In this document: positions 12,405 to 23,556 of the stretch, in pieces | Numbering within the stretch: the stretch's first letter is position 1 | Layout of the letters: every line of letters starts with the position of its first letter | Source: Salvator merianae | Taxonomy: Eukaryota > Chordata > Lepidosauria > Squamata > Teiidae | Assembly (NCBI GenBank): GCA_003586115.2 | Contig: QVOM02000103.1 | Coordinates: 3,681,996-3,745,995, forward strand | DNA: 64,000 nt | Direction of reading: 5' to 3' | The notes under the pieces: generated by a model | What the model was told of the DNA's origin: nothing | What the model saw: only the letters and a program-made list of their open reading frames with translations | Databases searched by the model: none | Made by a program: the position numbers and the translations under genes

Positions 12405-15400
12405 TATATTTATTTATTGTTTATTGTTTATTTAAGAATTTATATCTTGCACTTCACCAGAAAGTCCCAGCAGTGGCTCGAGTCCCCCACCTCTCCCTTT
12501 TCTAAGGGCAAATATTGCCCAATAGGATTTGGGTATTTGTGTGCCCAAATCTATTTCAGAGGTTTTGTTCCCCTCTTTAGCAGTCACAGAAATATTGAAG
12601 GTTACAGTTCACATGCTGTGTCCAATGTGGGCTGCCAGAAAAACATATTTTTGGAGTGCCCCAAGGGTCTGTTTTGGTGGCATGCATGATCCTGTCTACA
12701 ACCCTGGATAGCTGTGAATTTCATGAGAAAGTATGTGACACACCCTGAAAATTCATATCCTTACCATTTGTTTCATAACATCTGGAAAGACACTGAGACC
12801 CGTACTGAAATATTGTCCAATATTTCTGTTGTTATGGGACTGTTCCTCATTAGCCTGAACCTGCTTGCTTGTTACTGCTAGTCTTCTGTCACAGGAGGAA
12901 GTCAGTGAAAAAGGTGTTAATAAGAAAATTAAATTACGACTAGCAGAACAATTAAAGGATCAAAATGATTGTCTTATTTTGTCTCAACAGTAAGCAGACC
13001 ATTTCTTTATTGCCTGATGACATATTATGGCATACATTTGCATATTTATTGAAACCTTTCTTCGTTATTTTTTGACATCTCCCACAATTCAGCCCACAAT
13101 TACCATTATTGTTGTTTTCTCCACTGTTAAGCTGATTAAGAAGGAGAGATGAAATTGTCATCTCCACTCCAGAGCATCCCTTGAATTTCTAAAATGATAT
13201 TCATTAGTTCATAATTGTCATAATGATACCTCACTGACACTTTGTTTCTAAGTATTTTCTTTGCCTCTGGAGATTGCTAGAGTTTATTCATCTTCCAAAT
13301 TCCTTCAACCAGTCATCAGGTTGTGCCAGCCTGGTCTCCTAAGGGTCTCTTAGATAAAAGCTCTTGTTCTATCAGTTATTTTTGTCTGCAGATGAGTGTT
13401 ATCCTAAGGTCTGCTGCCTTTTTTGTTGATCAGATAATAACAGCAATCTATGTCAGAATCTCTACTAATTGGTATGTATGTTAGAACATTATACATAAAC
13501 TCCGTCTTCTATAATAATCTTGGATGCTTCAAATGCAATTGAAATCTCTTGGTTTCAGAAGTGGGTTGCTATGGAAGAAGCTTGCATTCCAGAAACACAT
13601 AATTTCTAAACAAGTCATTGGAGACTCGCAGAATTATTGTTGCACTTTGGGATGCCACCTTTACATTGTTTATTTTGCATAACGTTTGATTATAAAAGAA
13701 TGTAGCTTTCCATTTTTACTTGCTTTTTGAAGAGCAAAACTGTAAAGCTTTTTGGAGTACATTCTTAATGTACTGCTGATAAAACTGCTGTCTTTACCAT
13801 ATGAAAACAATTTTCCATTTTAATGGCTCAGTTACACAGGCTTACACCTTCCATATCAACTTCATAATGTGCACACACAATTCCAGGATATTCCAAGGAG
13901 GCCCAGAGAAGGCTTCCTTCTCCCTCCCACTTCCACACTTCACTGCTGTGTGCACCTGGTAGAACAGGGAGGCCACAGGAAGGAAACAAGGTTGGAAGGG
14001 GGGGCACGGTTGTTAAAAGGTTGAGAAACACTGCTCTAGACACTAGGGCACTCGTACAACATGAATGGAAGTGTTCAAAAGTCCTCTGGAGCTGGGAAAT
14101 TATCCATGAGGAATAATGGATAGGCCTGTATTGCCCTTTTGTACACAACAAGAGGAGTGGTGGTGATTCCCACACTGCTTGGTGATGGATGCTCCTCGTG
14201 TTTGCATAATTCAGGAGGAGCTGCAGATTTGAGGCTGGTTTAAGGCTCCTTTCAAATAATCACTCCTCAGAATAGGTTTGTATCTGCATTTCACATATGA
14301 GTGTTGATAATAATAGGGGTAAAAAATCATGCACATTGTACAACTGAAACATGTTTTCTGAACTGTATACAAAAATACATTTACCGCTTTCACTCAGCTG
14401 GTGTACAAAGCAGGGTTTTTTATAGGGAAGGGGAAGTAGCAGAGAAGCCAAATAAGGAGCCTTCTTGATGCCCATAAACCCCTAGAACCAGCACTAAAGC
14501 AGTAAGCACCACTTAAATGTTTAATCATGCCACCCAGCACACACTTCATCTCTTTTGGTTAAGGTATTTGTCACTATTTTCCCCTATCCCTCATTTTTTT
14601 TCTTAGTTTCTCTGCCACTGCCAAGTATGGAGTTTATAAATGTCCAATTTCTTTTCCCTGTTGAGAAAAATGCCATTTTTACCCTCAAATCCAAAGGCCT
14701 GATTGTTTCTGCCTTAATTAATTTGACTTATCTGGTCCTTGAGAAGTATGAGGAGACTGTGGGTGGCTTCTCAGATGAAGAAGCCAGTAAGAAGTTGGAA
14801 TGCAAGAGCTGGACTCTCATTGGTATAGACCATGAAGTCAAGATGTTGTGTAGAACTGAGACTGGTTACCTGCAGTAACAATAACAATTACTAAAAAAAA
14901 GAAGAAAAAAAGACCTTTGAACTTCCTCTGATTCCTCCACTAAGAAATCTGGCTTTAAAACATCCTGAGGCTCTGTCCCATATTCTGGGGGGGAAAAAGT
15001 GGGGGGGAGGGAGTGATTCCAATAGTTATAAGGACCAGGCAAGTGTTAAGTTTTGCAGGACATTATAAGAGTGTCCTGACAGAAGCATGTCCTTGATAGA
15101 GGTATGCCAAGTTTCAAATAATTTGCTTTGATCACCTTGCAACTTGATAGAAGGGGAGCATTTTTTATGGGTAGTCAGGGCTTAAGCTGAGAAAGAACTT
15201 TTTAGAGCATTTTAAAGGAGGTGGGAATGAAAAAGCAATAAAGAATTTGAATATATTCTAAACCTTTCTAACAATATCAGTTATGCTTTCCTCAGATTCT
15301 CAGCTATACTAGGAGAGCTGAAGAGGCTGTTTAATGAAATATAGATATATGTATTTACATGTATCTCTTTCATAGTATATTCTACATTGAAGATACTGCT

Positions 15401-16696
15401 TTAAATTAATAGTTTAAATGTGTATTTTCATTTAGTTAGTTTTCATTTATTTTAAAGCCCTTTCATAAAAAATAGAACTCAAATGAAAATAAGTGTGTTT
15501 CAGAATCTTTTTCAGCACTTTCAAAGATAGCCTGACTAAAGAGGCAGCAATTCATGGAATTCAGCAACCTTCATAAATCAGCTATTCTAGTGCTGTCGCT
15601 TTTTCTGTTTTTATCTTTTATTTTCTAAAATTAATTCATGGCACTGAATAGTCTTCCGGCCATCTTGCAACTACTGTATCTGTTAAATTCTCTTTGTCAC
15701 TACAGTCTGCTAGAAAACAATGCAGTTATTACAGTATATTAATCACTTGAAGATACATTTTGTGGAATGCCATCATAATTCAAACATCAGGCAAAATATT
15801 TAAAAGGTAATTTTTTTTGCCAAGCTTTGGAAGAACAATAGAATTTGTTTTGACACTAAAATATTGCCAGACTAAGACTATGGTATATTAAATAATGTTA
15901 CAATTTTGTATGCATTTCTTTTGCTTGTATTGAATGCTAAGAAATAGGATACAGTTGTGGTTGCTGCTTGATATCATTGTAATACTTCAGCAACAAAGAG
16001 TATCTATGCTTATCTTGGCCATTCCTAGACAGGATAAGACTTATAACAGTAGCAGTATAATTGAATGAACTGTTTTTTGGGGGGAATTACTCTGCTCTAG
16101 TTATTCCAATGGGACTGTTAGGTGAAAAGGGTATGTTTCATGAACTGCCAGAGGCAGAATGCAATTGACTGAGGTGGAATCCTGAGGATAAGGGTCAAGG
16201 AAGAAGTTCTGTATGCCAATAGGATGCAAATTTGATAATCTTTATTGAACTAAAACAAAAATGGCACTTTTAAATGGCAAAGAAAATACTTTCCAATGTA
16301 CAGCAATGGGAAGTAGTAAGTATACAGGCAAGACAGGAAAGGCTCATTAACTTGTCAATCAGGATTTGCAGCAAGTGACGAAAATATCTAGCAGGCAATA
16401 GGTGTTAATTGGATTATGAAGTTGAGTGAACTTTATGATCATCAAGGCAGCTAGTGCTATATGCACTAAGAGCCAGGCAGCTAGAGCTCCGTACCCTAAA
16501 TTGTAAGGGTTCTTTTTCTATTTATCAGCTCACAATAGAAGTCTAGAGGTAGTATCTAGTTCTAAAACTGATCTTGTGTCCAGTCTGAAACCAATGTCAC
16601 TACCCAACTTGCCTACATATGGCTCCTCCCAAAAAACAGGTTGGAATGGATGATCTCATGGTGAACTTCAGCAAGTGATGTTCGGCAACAAAAGTG
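12405..16696. other. Non-coding stretch, nothing recognised
   Basis: The segment at 12405-12480 ('tttatttaagaatttatatc...') resembles the edge of the LINE fragment at 28720 and may be a short remnant of the same family. Open frames at 13828-14175 and 14555-14878 show no domain. Poly-purine runs occur near 14890-15010. Confidence 0.35.
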
Positions 16697-17550
16697 AATT
16701 TCAGGGTGTGATCAGACAGGCTATTTTGGCCATCTTCCAATTGCATGGAAGCTGTGGTGTTCATAAAGCTCTTTGGTAAAGCCGTCTCTGTGCCTCTCGG
16801 AGGCTGCCTTGGTCAGCTCTTCTATATTCAGCTTTTCTGTGCTTTTGGGTCACCTTGGGGAGCACCTCAAGCAATCAGAGCTTTGCAGGAAGCCATGGGA
16901 CAATAGTACAAGAAGGGAGGGTGCGAGTGAGCTTTTGCCGGCATGGGAAACTTTTCAAACTCCCTGCGTTCTGTAGATAAAAAAAGACATTGGTAGCGAG
17001 GCATGGGAGAAAGTCCCTTGCTGCTAAAGTCCAGTGTGTTTTTTTAACTACAGAAGGCAAGGGGTTTGAAAAGTTTCTCGGCACCGGCAAATCTCTCCCT
17101 CCCCTTTTCTCCCCATGCCGGCAAATCTTTCCCTCTGCTCAGTTCAACTGAGACATCCACTTCCTGCTTCTCCGCAGAAGCAGCTTCCATGCAAATCCTT
17201 AACTGCCAGGATTTTCCCTTTTCCGAAGAAAATGTCTCCCTCTCCGCCCACTGCTCTGGTTCCTCGAGGCTTCGGTAAATGGGGAAATAAGGGATCCAGT
17301 GACGTGAGAAAATCCAACGTGAGGAAATCCTGGCAGTTAAGAAGTTAACGACTTGGGGAACTGCGTGGCAGAGAGGCAGGGACTGGCCAATCAGCGAGCA
17401 GCTCCCTTTGCAGGCTGTGACACTGGATCGGTGAATCGCCTCATCGGTAAGTGTATGTGGAAGACTTTTTTCCTGTGCACCCAGGAATTATCCGTTCCTT
17501 TCATGCAGGCAATTTTAAAAATCGCTAGTCTGAACACAGCCTCAGTGTGA
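16697..17550. mobile_element. MITE-like non-autonomous DNA transposon with internal inverted repeat
   Basis: The block is more GC- and CpG-rich than its surroundings. Its left edge (ggtgtgatcagacaggcta) and the reverse complement of its right edge (gaggctgtgttcagactagc) are similar, as expected for degenerate terminal inverted repeats of hAT type. Internally, about 16937-16993 and 17032-17088 form an inverted repeat of roughly 57 bases sharing 'gaaacttttcaaac' and 'ttctgtag'. No transposase frame is visible. Exact ends and target duplication are uncertain. Confidence 0.5.
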
Positions 17551-19101
17551 TGAGAGGATGAGGAACAACCACTTGAAGAAATGGGCTAAATTGGGCCTTT
17601 TTAAAACCCTTTTAAAACCAAAGAACCAAAGGGTAATTGATTAATGGGAAGAATTCAAAAAGAAGATGTTCTTCAGTGCCAGGGAGCTTTGCAGACTGCA
17701 CGATTATGTGCACCACCCTTCAAAGTTCACGCAATCCTAAAGGTGAGGGATGTGATCCCAGGCAGGGATCAGGTATACCTGCTTACTATGAGGAAAAGGA
17801 TATGTTAATCAAGGTGACAAATTAAATCAGTCAACTGGAGCAGTATTGAGAATGACACAGATCAGACAAAACACAATACAGCTGTTGTAATTTATCTCCA
17901 TAGGTGTGTACCAAGTCTGAGGATTTACATGCATCCAAGTGACCCTGAGTTAATTGAGAAGAGGTATCAGAATGTTGGGGCTAGCTGATTAATGGACAAA
18001 GGTCCTGACCTGAGGGAATCTCACACGTATTGCTGAATACCTTTGAGCACTTGTTCATTACTGAGGTTATTGTTGTACTTCATGAATGAAGTCTGAAACA
18101 ACCAAAGAAGGGGGGGATTGAAGCCTAATTCTAAAATGACCTATTTTAAATATTGTATGCAAAACGGCTTGCAGTGCATGGTATGTGGGATGTATGTATG
18201 CCTTGCACTATACATGTATCTTCATGTAAGACCTGCAAAGTAGTAGCAGTATTGAATCACTTTCTGATAACCACCTAGTTGGATTAATGCAGTGTATTAC
18301 CCTGGAAGATGTTCCAGAAGCAGCAACCGGTGTAGACTGAAGCACCATATTTGCAGAAAAAGGTAACAGGATTAACAGGGCTTTACCAGGTTTTCAGTAA
18401 TGGTTTCAAATTCCTTTTATTTATACAAATCCTTATGAGAGTTATTCATCAAAAAAGGGGGGGAAATAGAAATTTGTTACTCAAAAATGACAAACTTAGA
18501 AAAAAATAATAAAATACATAATTAGAGAAAGGAAGAAGATTACTCATAGCCAGCATATGAGTAAAAAACATACAATTGATCATGCATATGCATATACAAA
18601 TATATACTGTACTACTTATCTGCTCACAGGGATTCCATATTTAAAGACCTAGTTGTATTTTAAAAATATATATTCTTAAAACTGAACTGATCTACTAAAC
18701 AGAAGCAAGCAAAAAAAATAAGCTTAAAATGTTTCAAAAGGAGGACTGTAAGTTTGTTAATGTTTCACTTAATTACTATGCATATAGAAATATATTCTAC
18801 ACATACAATCTATTCAAAATAAAATAATAAAGAGTTTTAAGAATAGTAGCAGAACAGGTTAAACAATAAAAACTTAAGAGGGATTCCACGCATTTTTAAA
18901 AAAAGAATAGCTGGATTAGGAAACAGACATCATTTAAATCGTGATTTTAAATAATTGAATAGAGGCAATAGATCAAATAAGCATAAGACTTTTCAAAACA
19001 TTTCAAAAGGAGAACTGTAAGTTAGCAAACATTTCACTTAATTTTAGCCTCTATTACCTACAAAAGTACCGGAGAGGTTTTCCACTAAAGTTGAGCATAA
19101 G
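17551..19101. other. Non-coding stretch left of the provirus
   Basis: No gene was recognised. A short direct repeat is present: about 18727-18780 and 18993-19043 share 'tttcaaaagga.gactgtaagtt' and 'tttcacttaatt', spaced about 266 bases apart, immediately outside the proviral insertion. Confidence 0.45.
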
Positions 19102-19107
19102 GGAATC
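19102..19107. repeat. Proviral target-site duplication, left copy (GGAATC)
   Basis: GGAATC immediately abuts the left LTR, and the identical hexamer at 26225-26230 abuts the right LTR. A 6-bp duplication is known for alpha- and betaretroviral integrases. A perfect pair argues that the provirus is one undisturbed insertion. Confidence 0.9.
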
Positions 19108-19488
19108 TGCTGCCCACGTTCAGGAACAAATGAGAGCCGAAGCAAGAAATGGTCTTCATGGAGGCATCCCGAGCTCTCCCATGTCTTGTCTTTTATTGAT
19201 ATATACATTAGCATGTTATCTGGTGTTATTAGCATATGCACACCAGATTGGATATTGCTCCTCATGCACAAACTTCGATTGGGTGAATTATAGCATGATC
19301 GCCGTGTGATCTACAGGTGCCTAATCAACAAGTGCTTGGCATACAGACCTTTTGCTTAATCTATAGTGCTTTTATATTTTTACAAAGTTATGCATCTATT
19401 GCAATATTGCACAGCTCTCCTCTCCTGACCATACCCGTGGTGTGCCAACAAGGCAGGTCAAGCAGCGGACAGCTAACAATATTCTACA
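19108..19488 (-). repeat. 3' LTR of the provirus
   Basis: 381 bp. On the minus strand it begins TGTAGAATATTG and ends GGGCAGCA. It carries a TATAAT-type box (complement of 19287-19292) and AATAAA (complement of 19192-19197), which would end the viral transcript. It matches the 25843-26224 copy except for 7 substitutions and one single-base indel. Confidence 0.95.
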
Positions 19489-19502
19489 TCTCCCCCTTTT
19501 TT
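19489..19502 (-). promoter_or_regulatory. Polypurine tract (plus-strand primer)
   Basis: On the minus strand AAAAAAGGGGGAGA lies directly against the first base of the 3' LTR, the position where reverse transcription primes plus-strand DNA. A second A-rich run lies just upstream. The env stop codon is only about 10 bases further upstream. Confidence 0.88.
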
Positions 19503-19512
19503 GTTTTTTCTT

Positions 19513-20982
19513 TTAAACAGCAACTCCTGTTGCTTTTGTCAATTTATAAGAGCGGTCTATCAAACGGCGTTCATGCTTGTCATACCCCTTTGGCAAACCA
19601 TTAATACACATTGCCAAAAGATTCGGAATACATTGAAGGGCACAGCAGCCCAGAATCAGTATACAGATTGTAATAACAACATATTTAACAGCTTGCTTTA
19701 GCCAATGAAAATCTGGCAACCATCCTAGCAATTCCTCCCAAAAACCATCCCAAAAGGATGTTTGAATGGTGACTTGATTTGTTAAGTTCTTCAGAGTCTG
19801 CATCTGCTGATACACTCCTTTACTGTTATCTCGGACATCAAAACAACACATTCCTTCCACTTCCTCACAGCCTCGATGATGTAGAAGCAGTAGATAGTCA
19901 ATAGCAGCCCGGTTTTGTAACAATCCATGTCTTATTTCGGCCTGCTCTCGATTAAGTAGTGCTAGGGCTGTGGAGGTAGCATTTAAACTTTTCATAGCCC
20001 AACACGCTAATTCATGTATGTTCTTGGCATTGCCCACGGCCAGACCAGGTACCCCTATAAGCGATACTGCTAGGGCAGTATACTGCGCTTTACTAAGCAG
20101 TTTTACTTCTGAATCACAAGTGGAATCCAAATGAGTGGATCTACGAGATCTTGCAACATTCTGAACTTTGGGTGGAAGTACTAATGATAATCGGCTCAGG
20201 CAACATTTAGTTCCATCTGTCAAATTAGCCGGTATATAATTGAAGGTATATCCAGAACAGGTCCAAAACCAACCGAATGGCAAAGTCTGAAACTTGTACA
20301 CATATGAAACGTTTGTATATCTAGAATAGTTAAGACTGTTTTCTTTCCCCAGATACACACATGCTCTCCCTGTACAATTCACCACTCTGGCACAAGTCAT
20401 ATTATAACTGGCCATGCGTGGCGTTCTAAGTTGCATGGCTAATCTTGGCTTTGAACGTGTCTGCTGTCCCCAGTTATAATACGCCCTATAGCCTTCTGAA
20501 CGAAGTGAATTGTTTGCTTTTAGAGTCTGGTAAAACCAAGTGAACTCTTGAATATCCTCAGGCTCATGGCAGACTGGAATCATACATGTCCCCAACACAT
20601 CTCCTACTGCTACTTGATTAGTTAAACAAAAGGTTGACTGATTCAAAGAATTAGCAAATGCTTCCCACACATTTTCCTTTGGCAGCTCCGCAATGCCCTG
20701 CGCCACCCCACCACCCAAGGTAACCATCACTAGACACATTATTAAGGTCAAAGAATTTGCATTCAAGGCAGCTATTACAGCCTCCAGAAAGTTTTCATCA
20801 GTTTTTTCCAGTCCTTGCTGCTCCAACAGTCCATTAGCTTGGGCGGATAATGCTTTCACCCTACCCCAAGTAATAGGAGCATGATTCTTTGGATCACCCC
20901 TCTTCCGCTTCAGACGGGGCGGATCCTGGAGCTGTAATGTGAAGTTTGGGATCGGATCTTGCATACCCTGATGCCACGACAT
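19513..20982 (-). CDS. env: Env glycoprotein, intact open frame, gamma-type TM
   Basis: An open frame of 489 codons from the ATG at 20982 mediates, by family knowledge, receptor binding and membrane fusion at the cell surface. The frame stays open further upstream without a required ATG; a second ATG lies six codons in. A long leader carries a basic patch (RLKRKR, about 23-28) before a hydrophobic signal segment at about 77-95. The surface subunit has about seven N-glycosylation sequons. A furin-type RSRR site lies at about 278-281. The transmembrane subunit has a hydrophobic fusion segment (ALAVSLIGVPGLAVG), a heptad region, an LLQNRAAIDYLLL immunosuppressive-type segment, C-X6-CC at 372-380, and an anchor at about 430-458 followed by a tail of about 30 residues. 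CX6CC is the gamma/type-D class, yet I see no clear partner CXXC in the surface subunit. The start overlaps the end of pol. Unlike gag and pol it has no stop or frameshift. Confidence 0.93.
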   Translation of the reverse strand: MSWHQGMQDPIPNFTLQLQDPPRLKRKRGDPKNHAPITWGRVKALSAQANGLLEQQGLEKTDENFLEAVIAALNANSLTLIMCLVMVTLGGGVAQGIAELPKENVWEAFANSLNQSTFCLTNQVAVGDVLGTCMIPVCHEPEDIQEFTWFYQTLKANNSLRSEGYRAYYNWGQQTRSKPRLAMQLRTPRMASYNMTCARVVNCTGRACVYLGKENSLNYSRYTNVSYVYKFQTLPFGWFWTCSGYTFNYIPANLTDGTKCCLSRLSLVLPPKVQNVARSRRSTHLDSTCDSEVKLLSKAQYTALAVSLIGVPGLAVGNAKNIHELACWAMKSLNATSTALALLNREQAEIRHGLLQNRAAIDYLLLLHHRGCEEVEGMCCFDVRDNSKGVYQQMQTLKNLTNQVTIQTSFWDGFWEELLGWLPDFHWLKQAVKYVVITICILILGCCALQCIPNLLAMCINGLPKGYDKHERRLIDRSYKLTKATGVAV

Positions 20983-21279
20983 GAGGTTGAACGAACTTGG
21001 CAGGAACCCACCGTGGTCCGCTCTCAGTTGCGACTGCCGCGTACCCACGCCCCCAGGTGATTAAGGGCACTGGAGCACTCCACTGCTTCCCTGGCAAAAT
21101 GCAATACGTCACCAGAGGCTGTGGTAAAGGCTCAGATGTTCTAAAATGCCGTTCTACTCGAGAAAAAGAAGATAAGTTCGGATTCATGGTTATACGAAGA
21201 TTAAGATGATTCAAAGTGTATAGTACTCCTGCCAACCATTCTTCCCTGTCTGCCAATCCACTGCCAACCCCATTCCCCC
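20894..21279 (-). pseudogene. pol: Pol integrase C-terminal part, displaced by a frameshift
   Basis: After the frame break in the A6G5 run (21275-21285) the integrase continues in another frame to the stop at 20894. It contains REEWLAGVLYTLNHLN, typical of the end of the integrase catalytic core, and then PLITWGRGYAAV and WVPAKFVQP, the small SH3-like DNA-binding C-terminal domain. It has no ATG of its own, so it is the second half of pol rather than a separate gene. It overlaps the first codons of env. With it, integrase would be of normal length. Confidence 0.85.
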
Positions 21280-23544
21280 TTTTTTGTTTTGTGCTTCTAA
21301 AGCATTCTTGAGGGTACGATTGGCACGTTCTACGATCGCTTGCCCGGTTGAATTATAGGCTATGCCAAAAGTATGAAGGATATTCCACCGTTCCAGAAAC
21401 TGCGCCAGGTCAGTAGAACAATACGCAGGAGCGTTGTCCGTTTTTAGTTTCTTGGGCACGCCCATCACAGCAAATGAGCGGACAAGATGATTTTTTACAT
21501 GTTTTGTGGCCTTCCCTTTTTGGGGAGTTACCCATAAATAACCAGAGAAAGTGTCTATAACTACATGCAAGTATGACCATGGGTGGAATGGTGCGAAGTG
21601 CGTAACATCCATTTGCCATAGGTCATTACTAGCCAAGCCTCGGGGGTTAACCCCTATAGGAGGATAAGTCAAATGTTGAGCACATTGTGCACATTGCTGA
21701 ATAATTGCGCGTGCCTCATCATCAGTAAGATGGAATTCATTCTTTAAGGCTTTGGCATTTTGATGATGAAGTGCATTACTTTCAAAGGGGGCACTTAAAT
21801 CGGTGGTGCAAACATTAAGCGATCGTAATTGCTGATCGGCATAGGCGTTTCCCTCCGAAAGGAAGCCTGGAAAAGACTGATGACTCCTAATATGTGCTAC
21901 AAAAATAGGATACAACCTAAGTTCCAGTACATGTTGTAAAGATAAAAACAATGCCCATAAATTGTTATCTATTTGCGCAGAAACATAACTCCCGTATATG
22001 CGAGACATTAAGCCAGCTACATAACAACTATCTACGATAATATTTAACGGCTGATGTGCATGCAGTTGTAAAGCAAGAATGACTGCAGCCAATTCAGCTC
22101 GCTGTGCAGATTTCTGCGGGAGTGTGAACTGTGAGTGCCAACTGCCCTGATACCATGACACTACACCTCGTGTGGGACTGCCATCTGTAAATACAGTAAG
22201 TGCGTCCACTAATGGAACTGAACTAAGCACTGGATTGAGGGCCATAGGAATCAACATAAAGCTGCGTAGGCAAAAGTCTTTTGGTACATGGCAGTCAATA
22301 GTGCCTACATACCCTTCCAAGGCTATTTGTAGTGCATCTGACTCACGACACAGGGTTTCCCATTCCACTAATGATAAAGGTACAATTAATTCCTGGATGT
22401 CAATAGCAAAGAGGGCACGAGCCCTGTATCGCAACTTGGACACAAGCTGAGCCAGCATCTGACTTAAGGTAGTCAGACTGGCATGGAGATTGTGGCCAAG
22501 ATACAACCATTCAATAATACGTACTGTCTCCTTTTGCTTCTGGATAATTGCAGCAGTTGGCTGTCGCCCTGTTGGCATATTCATTATGACCCCTTTTGGT
22601 GGGAGATTAGGAAAGGCACGATCCGTCCAAACCGTACCCAATATTAACTGCAATCTATGTATGACGTCCCTTTGTTCAGCATTTAACACTATCGTCTCTC
22701 CAGGACTGCTGTGGCCCTTGAGAGCCGAAAACAAAGGTCGTAAGAATTCCGTTGGTAATCGTACATATGGACGAAGCCAATTTATATCCCCCAATAACTT
22801 TTGCAGCTGAACATACATTAATTTCGCAGGGATCTCTATTTCGGGGCGCAAGGGCAAGGAGTATGCCTGAGTCATCTTATGACCGAGGTATGTAAATGGC
22901 TCTGCTAGTTGCACCTTTTCAGGAGCTATAGCAAGGCCACTTTTAAGCAGGATATGTTGAAGCGTTACCTGCCAATCGGGGGGCAACGTTGGCCCTGAGA
23001 TCAAGATGTCATCCATGTAATGGATCACCATCAACCTAGGAAATTGATCTCTAAAGGGTTGCAGTGCTGCATCCACATAAGTCTGACAGATAGTAGGACT
23101 ATTTAGCATGCCCTGCGGAAGGACTGTCCACTGGAAACGTCGAGTGGGTCTGTGATTGTTCTCTACAGGGACAGTAAATGCAAAATATTTTCTGTCCCGG
23201 GGAACCAGCGGAATAGAAAAAAAACAATCCTGTAAATCTATTATTGCCAGTTCGTACCCTTGCGGAATCAAATTTGGATTTGGTAGTCCACACTGTAGTG
23301 GACCCATGGGCTCTATAATTTCATTTATTCTTCGAAGATCATGTAGAAGTCGCCATTTCCCTGACTTCTTTTTTATGACAAATACAGGTGTGTTATAAGG
23401 ACTGACTGTGGATTCAAGATGCCCCTGCCGAAGCTGCTCCTCCACTAAATGAGTCAAAGCCTCTAACTTATCCTTAGACAGGGGCCATTGATCCACCCAC
23501 ACAGGCTGATCCGTTTTCCATGACAAAGGAATTGCCTTAGCCAT
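21211..23544 (-). CDS. pol: Pol: reverse transcriptase, RNase H and integrase (C-terminus frameshifted)
   Basis: A 777-codon frame copies viral RNA into DNA, degrades the RNA strand and integrates the product. RT: DLQDCF at about 103-108, LPQGMLNSP at 142-150 and the YMDD catalytic motif at 176-179. RNase H: FTDGS at 452-456, E484, D505 and D570, so all four acidic residues are present. Integrase: a zinc module ending CAQC (C618, C621), then catalytic D646 (QMDVTHF), D703 (KTDNAPAYCS) and E739 (GQAIVERANRT). The expected first zinc histidine, a few residues before H594, appears as Asn590. The frame ends early (after about 760) because of a shift in the A6G5 run, and the C-terminal domain follows in another frame. 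RT lies in the same frame as the protease, separated by one TAG at 23557-23559, which differs from the second -1 shift typical of betaretroviruses. The ATG at 23544 is probably internal to a pro-pol polyprotein. Confidence 0.93.
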   Translation of the reverse strand: MAKAIPLSWKTDQPVWVDQWPLSKDKLEALTHLVEEQLRQGHLESTVSPYNTPVFVIKKKSGKWRLLHDLRRINEIIEPMGPLQCGLPNPNLIPQGYELAIIDLQDCFFSIPLVPRDRKYFAFTVPVENNHRPTRRFQWTVLPQGMLNSPTICQTYVDAALQPFRDQFPRLMVIHYMDDILISGPTLPPDWQVTLQHILLKSGLAIAPEKVQLAEPFTYLGHKMTQAYSLPLRPEIEIPAKLMYVQLQKLLGDINWLRPYVRLPTEFLRPLFSALKGHSSPGETIVLNAEQRDVIHRLQLILGTVWTDRAFPNLPPKGVIMNMPTGRQPTAAIIQKQKETVRIIEWLYLGHNLHASLTTLSQMLAQLVSKLRYRARALFAIDIQELIVPLSLVEWETLCRESDALQIALEGYVGTIDCHVPKDFCLRSFMLIPMALNPVLSSVPLVDALTVFTDGSPTRGVVSWYQGSWHSQFTLPQKSAQRAELAAVILALQLHAHQPLNIIVDSCYVAGLMSRIYGSYVSAQIDNNLWALFLSLQHVLELRLYPIFVAHIRSHQSFPGFLSEGNAYADQQLRSLNVCTTDLSAPFESNALHHQNAKALKNEFHLTDDEARAIIQQCAQCAQHLTYPPIGVNPRGLASNDLWQMDVTHFAPFHPWSYLHVVIDTFSGYLWVTPQKGKATKHVKNHLVRSFAVMGVPKKLKTDNAPAYCSTDLAQFLERWNILHTFGIAYNSTGQAIVERANRTLKNALEAQNKKGGMGLAVDWQTGKNGWQEYYTL
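21275..21285 (-). other. Frame break in pol at an A6G5 homopolymer
   Basis: On the minus strand six A are followed by five G. The integrase frame is sensible before the run, and a different frame gives conserved integrase sequence after it. The codon register does not fit a canonical X XXY YYZ slip, so a one-base indel is the simplest reading. Homopolymer sequencing or assembly error is a real alternative. Confidence 0.8.
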
Positions 23545-23556
23545 GAGTGTTAATGT

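Noticed and set aside
21278..21285. A programmed -1 slip (A AAA AAG) as the cause of the integrase frame change
   Set aside because: The codon register of the integrase frame places AAA AAA GGG across the run, not A AAA AAG, and no retrovirus needs a shift at this point; an indel is simpler.
22172..22810. Plus-strand open frames inside the provirus (also 20997-21209, 23156-23398, 24092-24388, 25171-25631)
   Set aside because: They are antisense shadows of pol and gag frames that carry clear conserved motifs on the minus strand.
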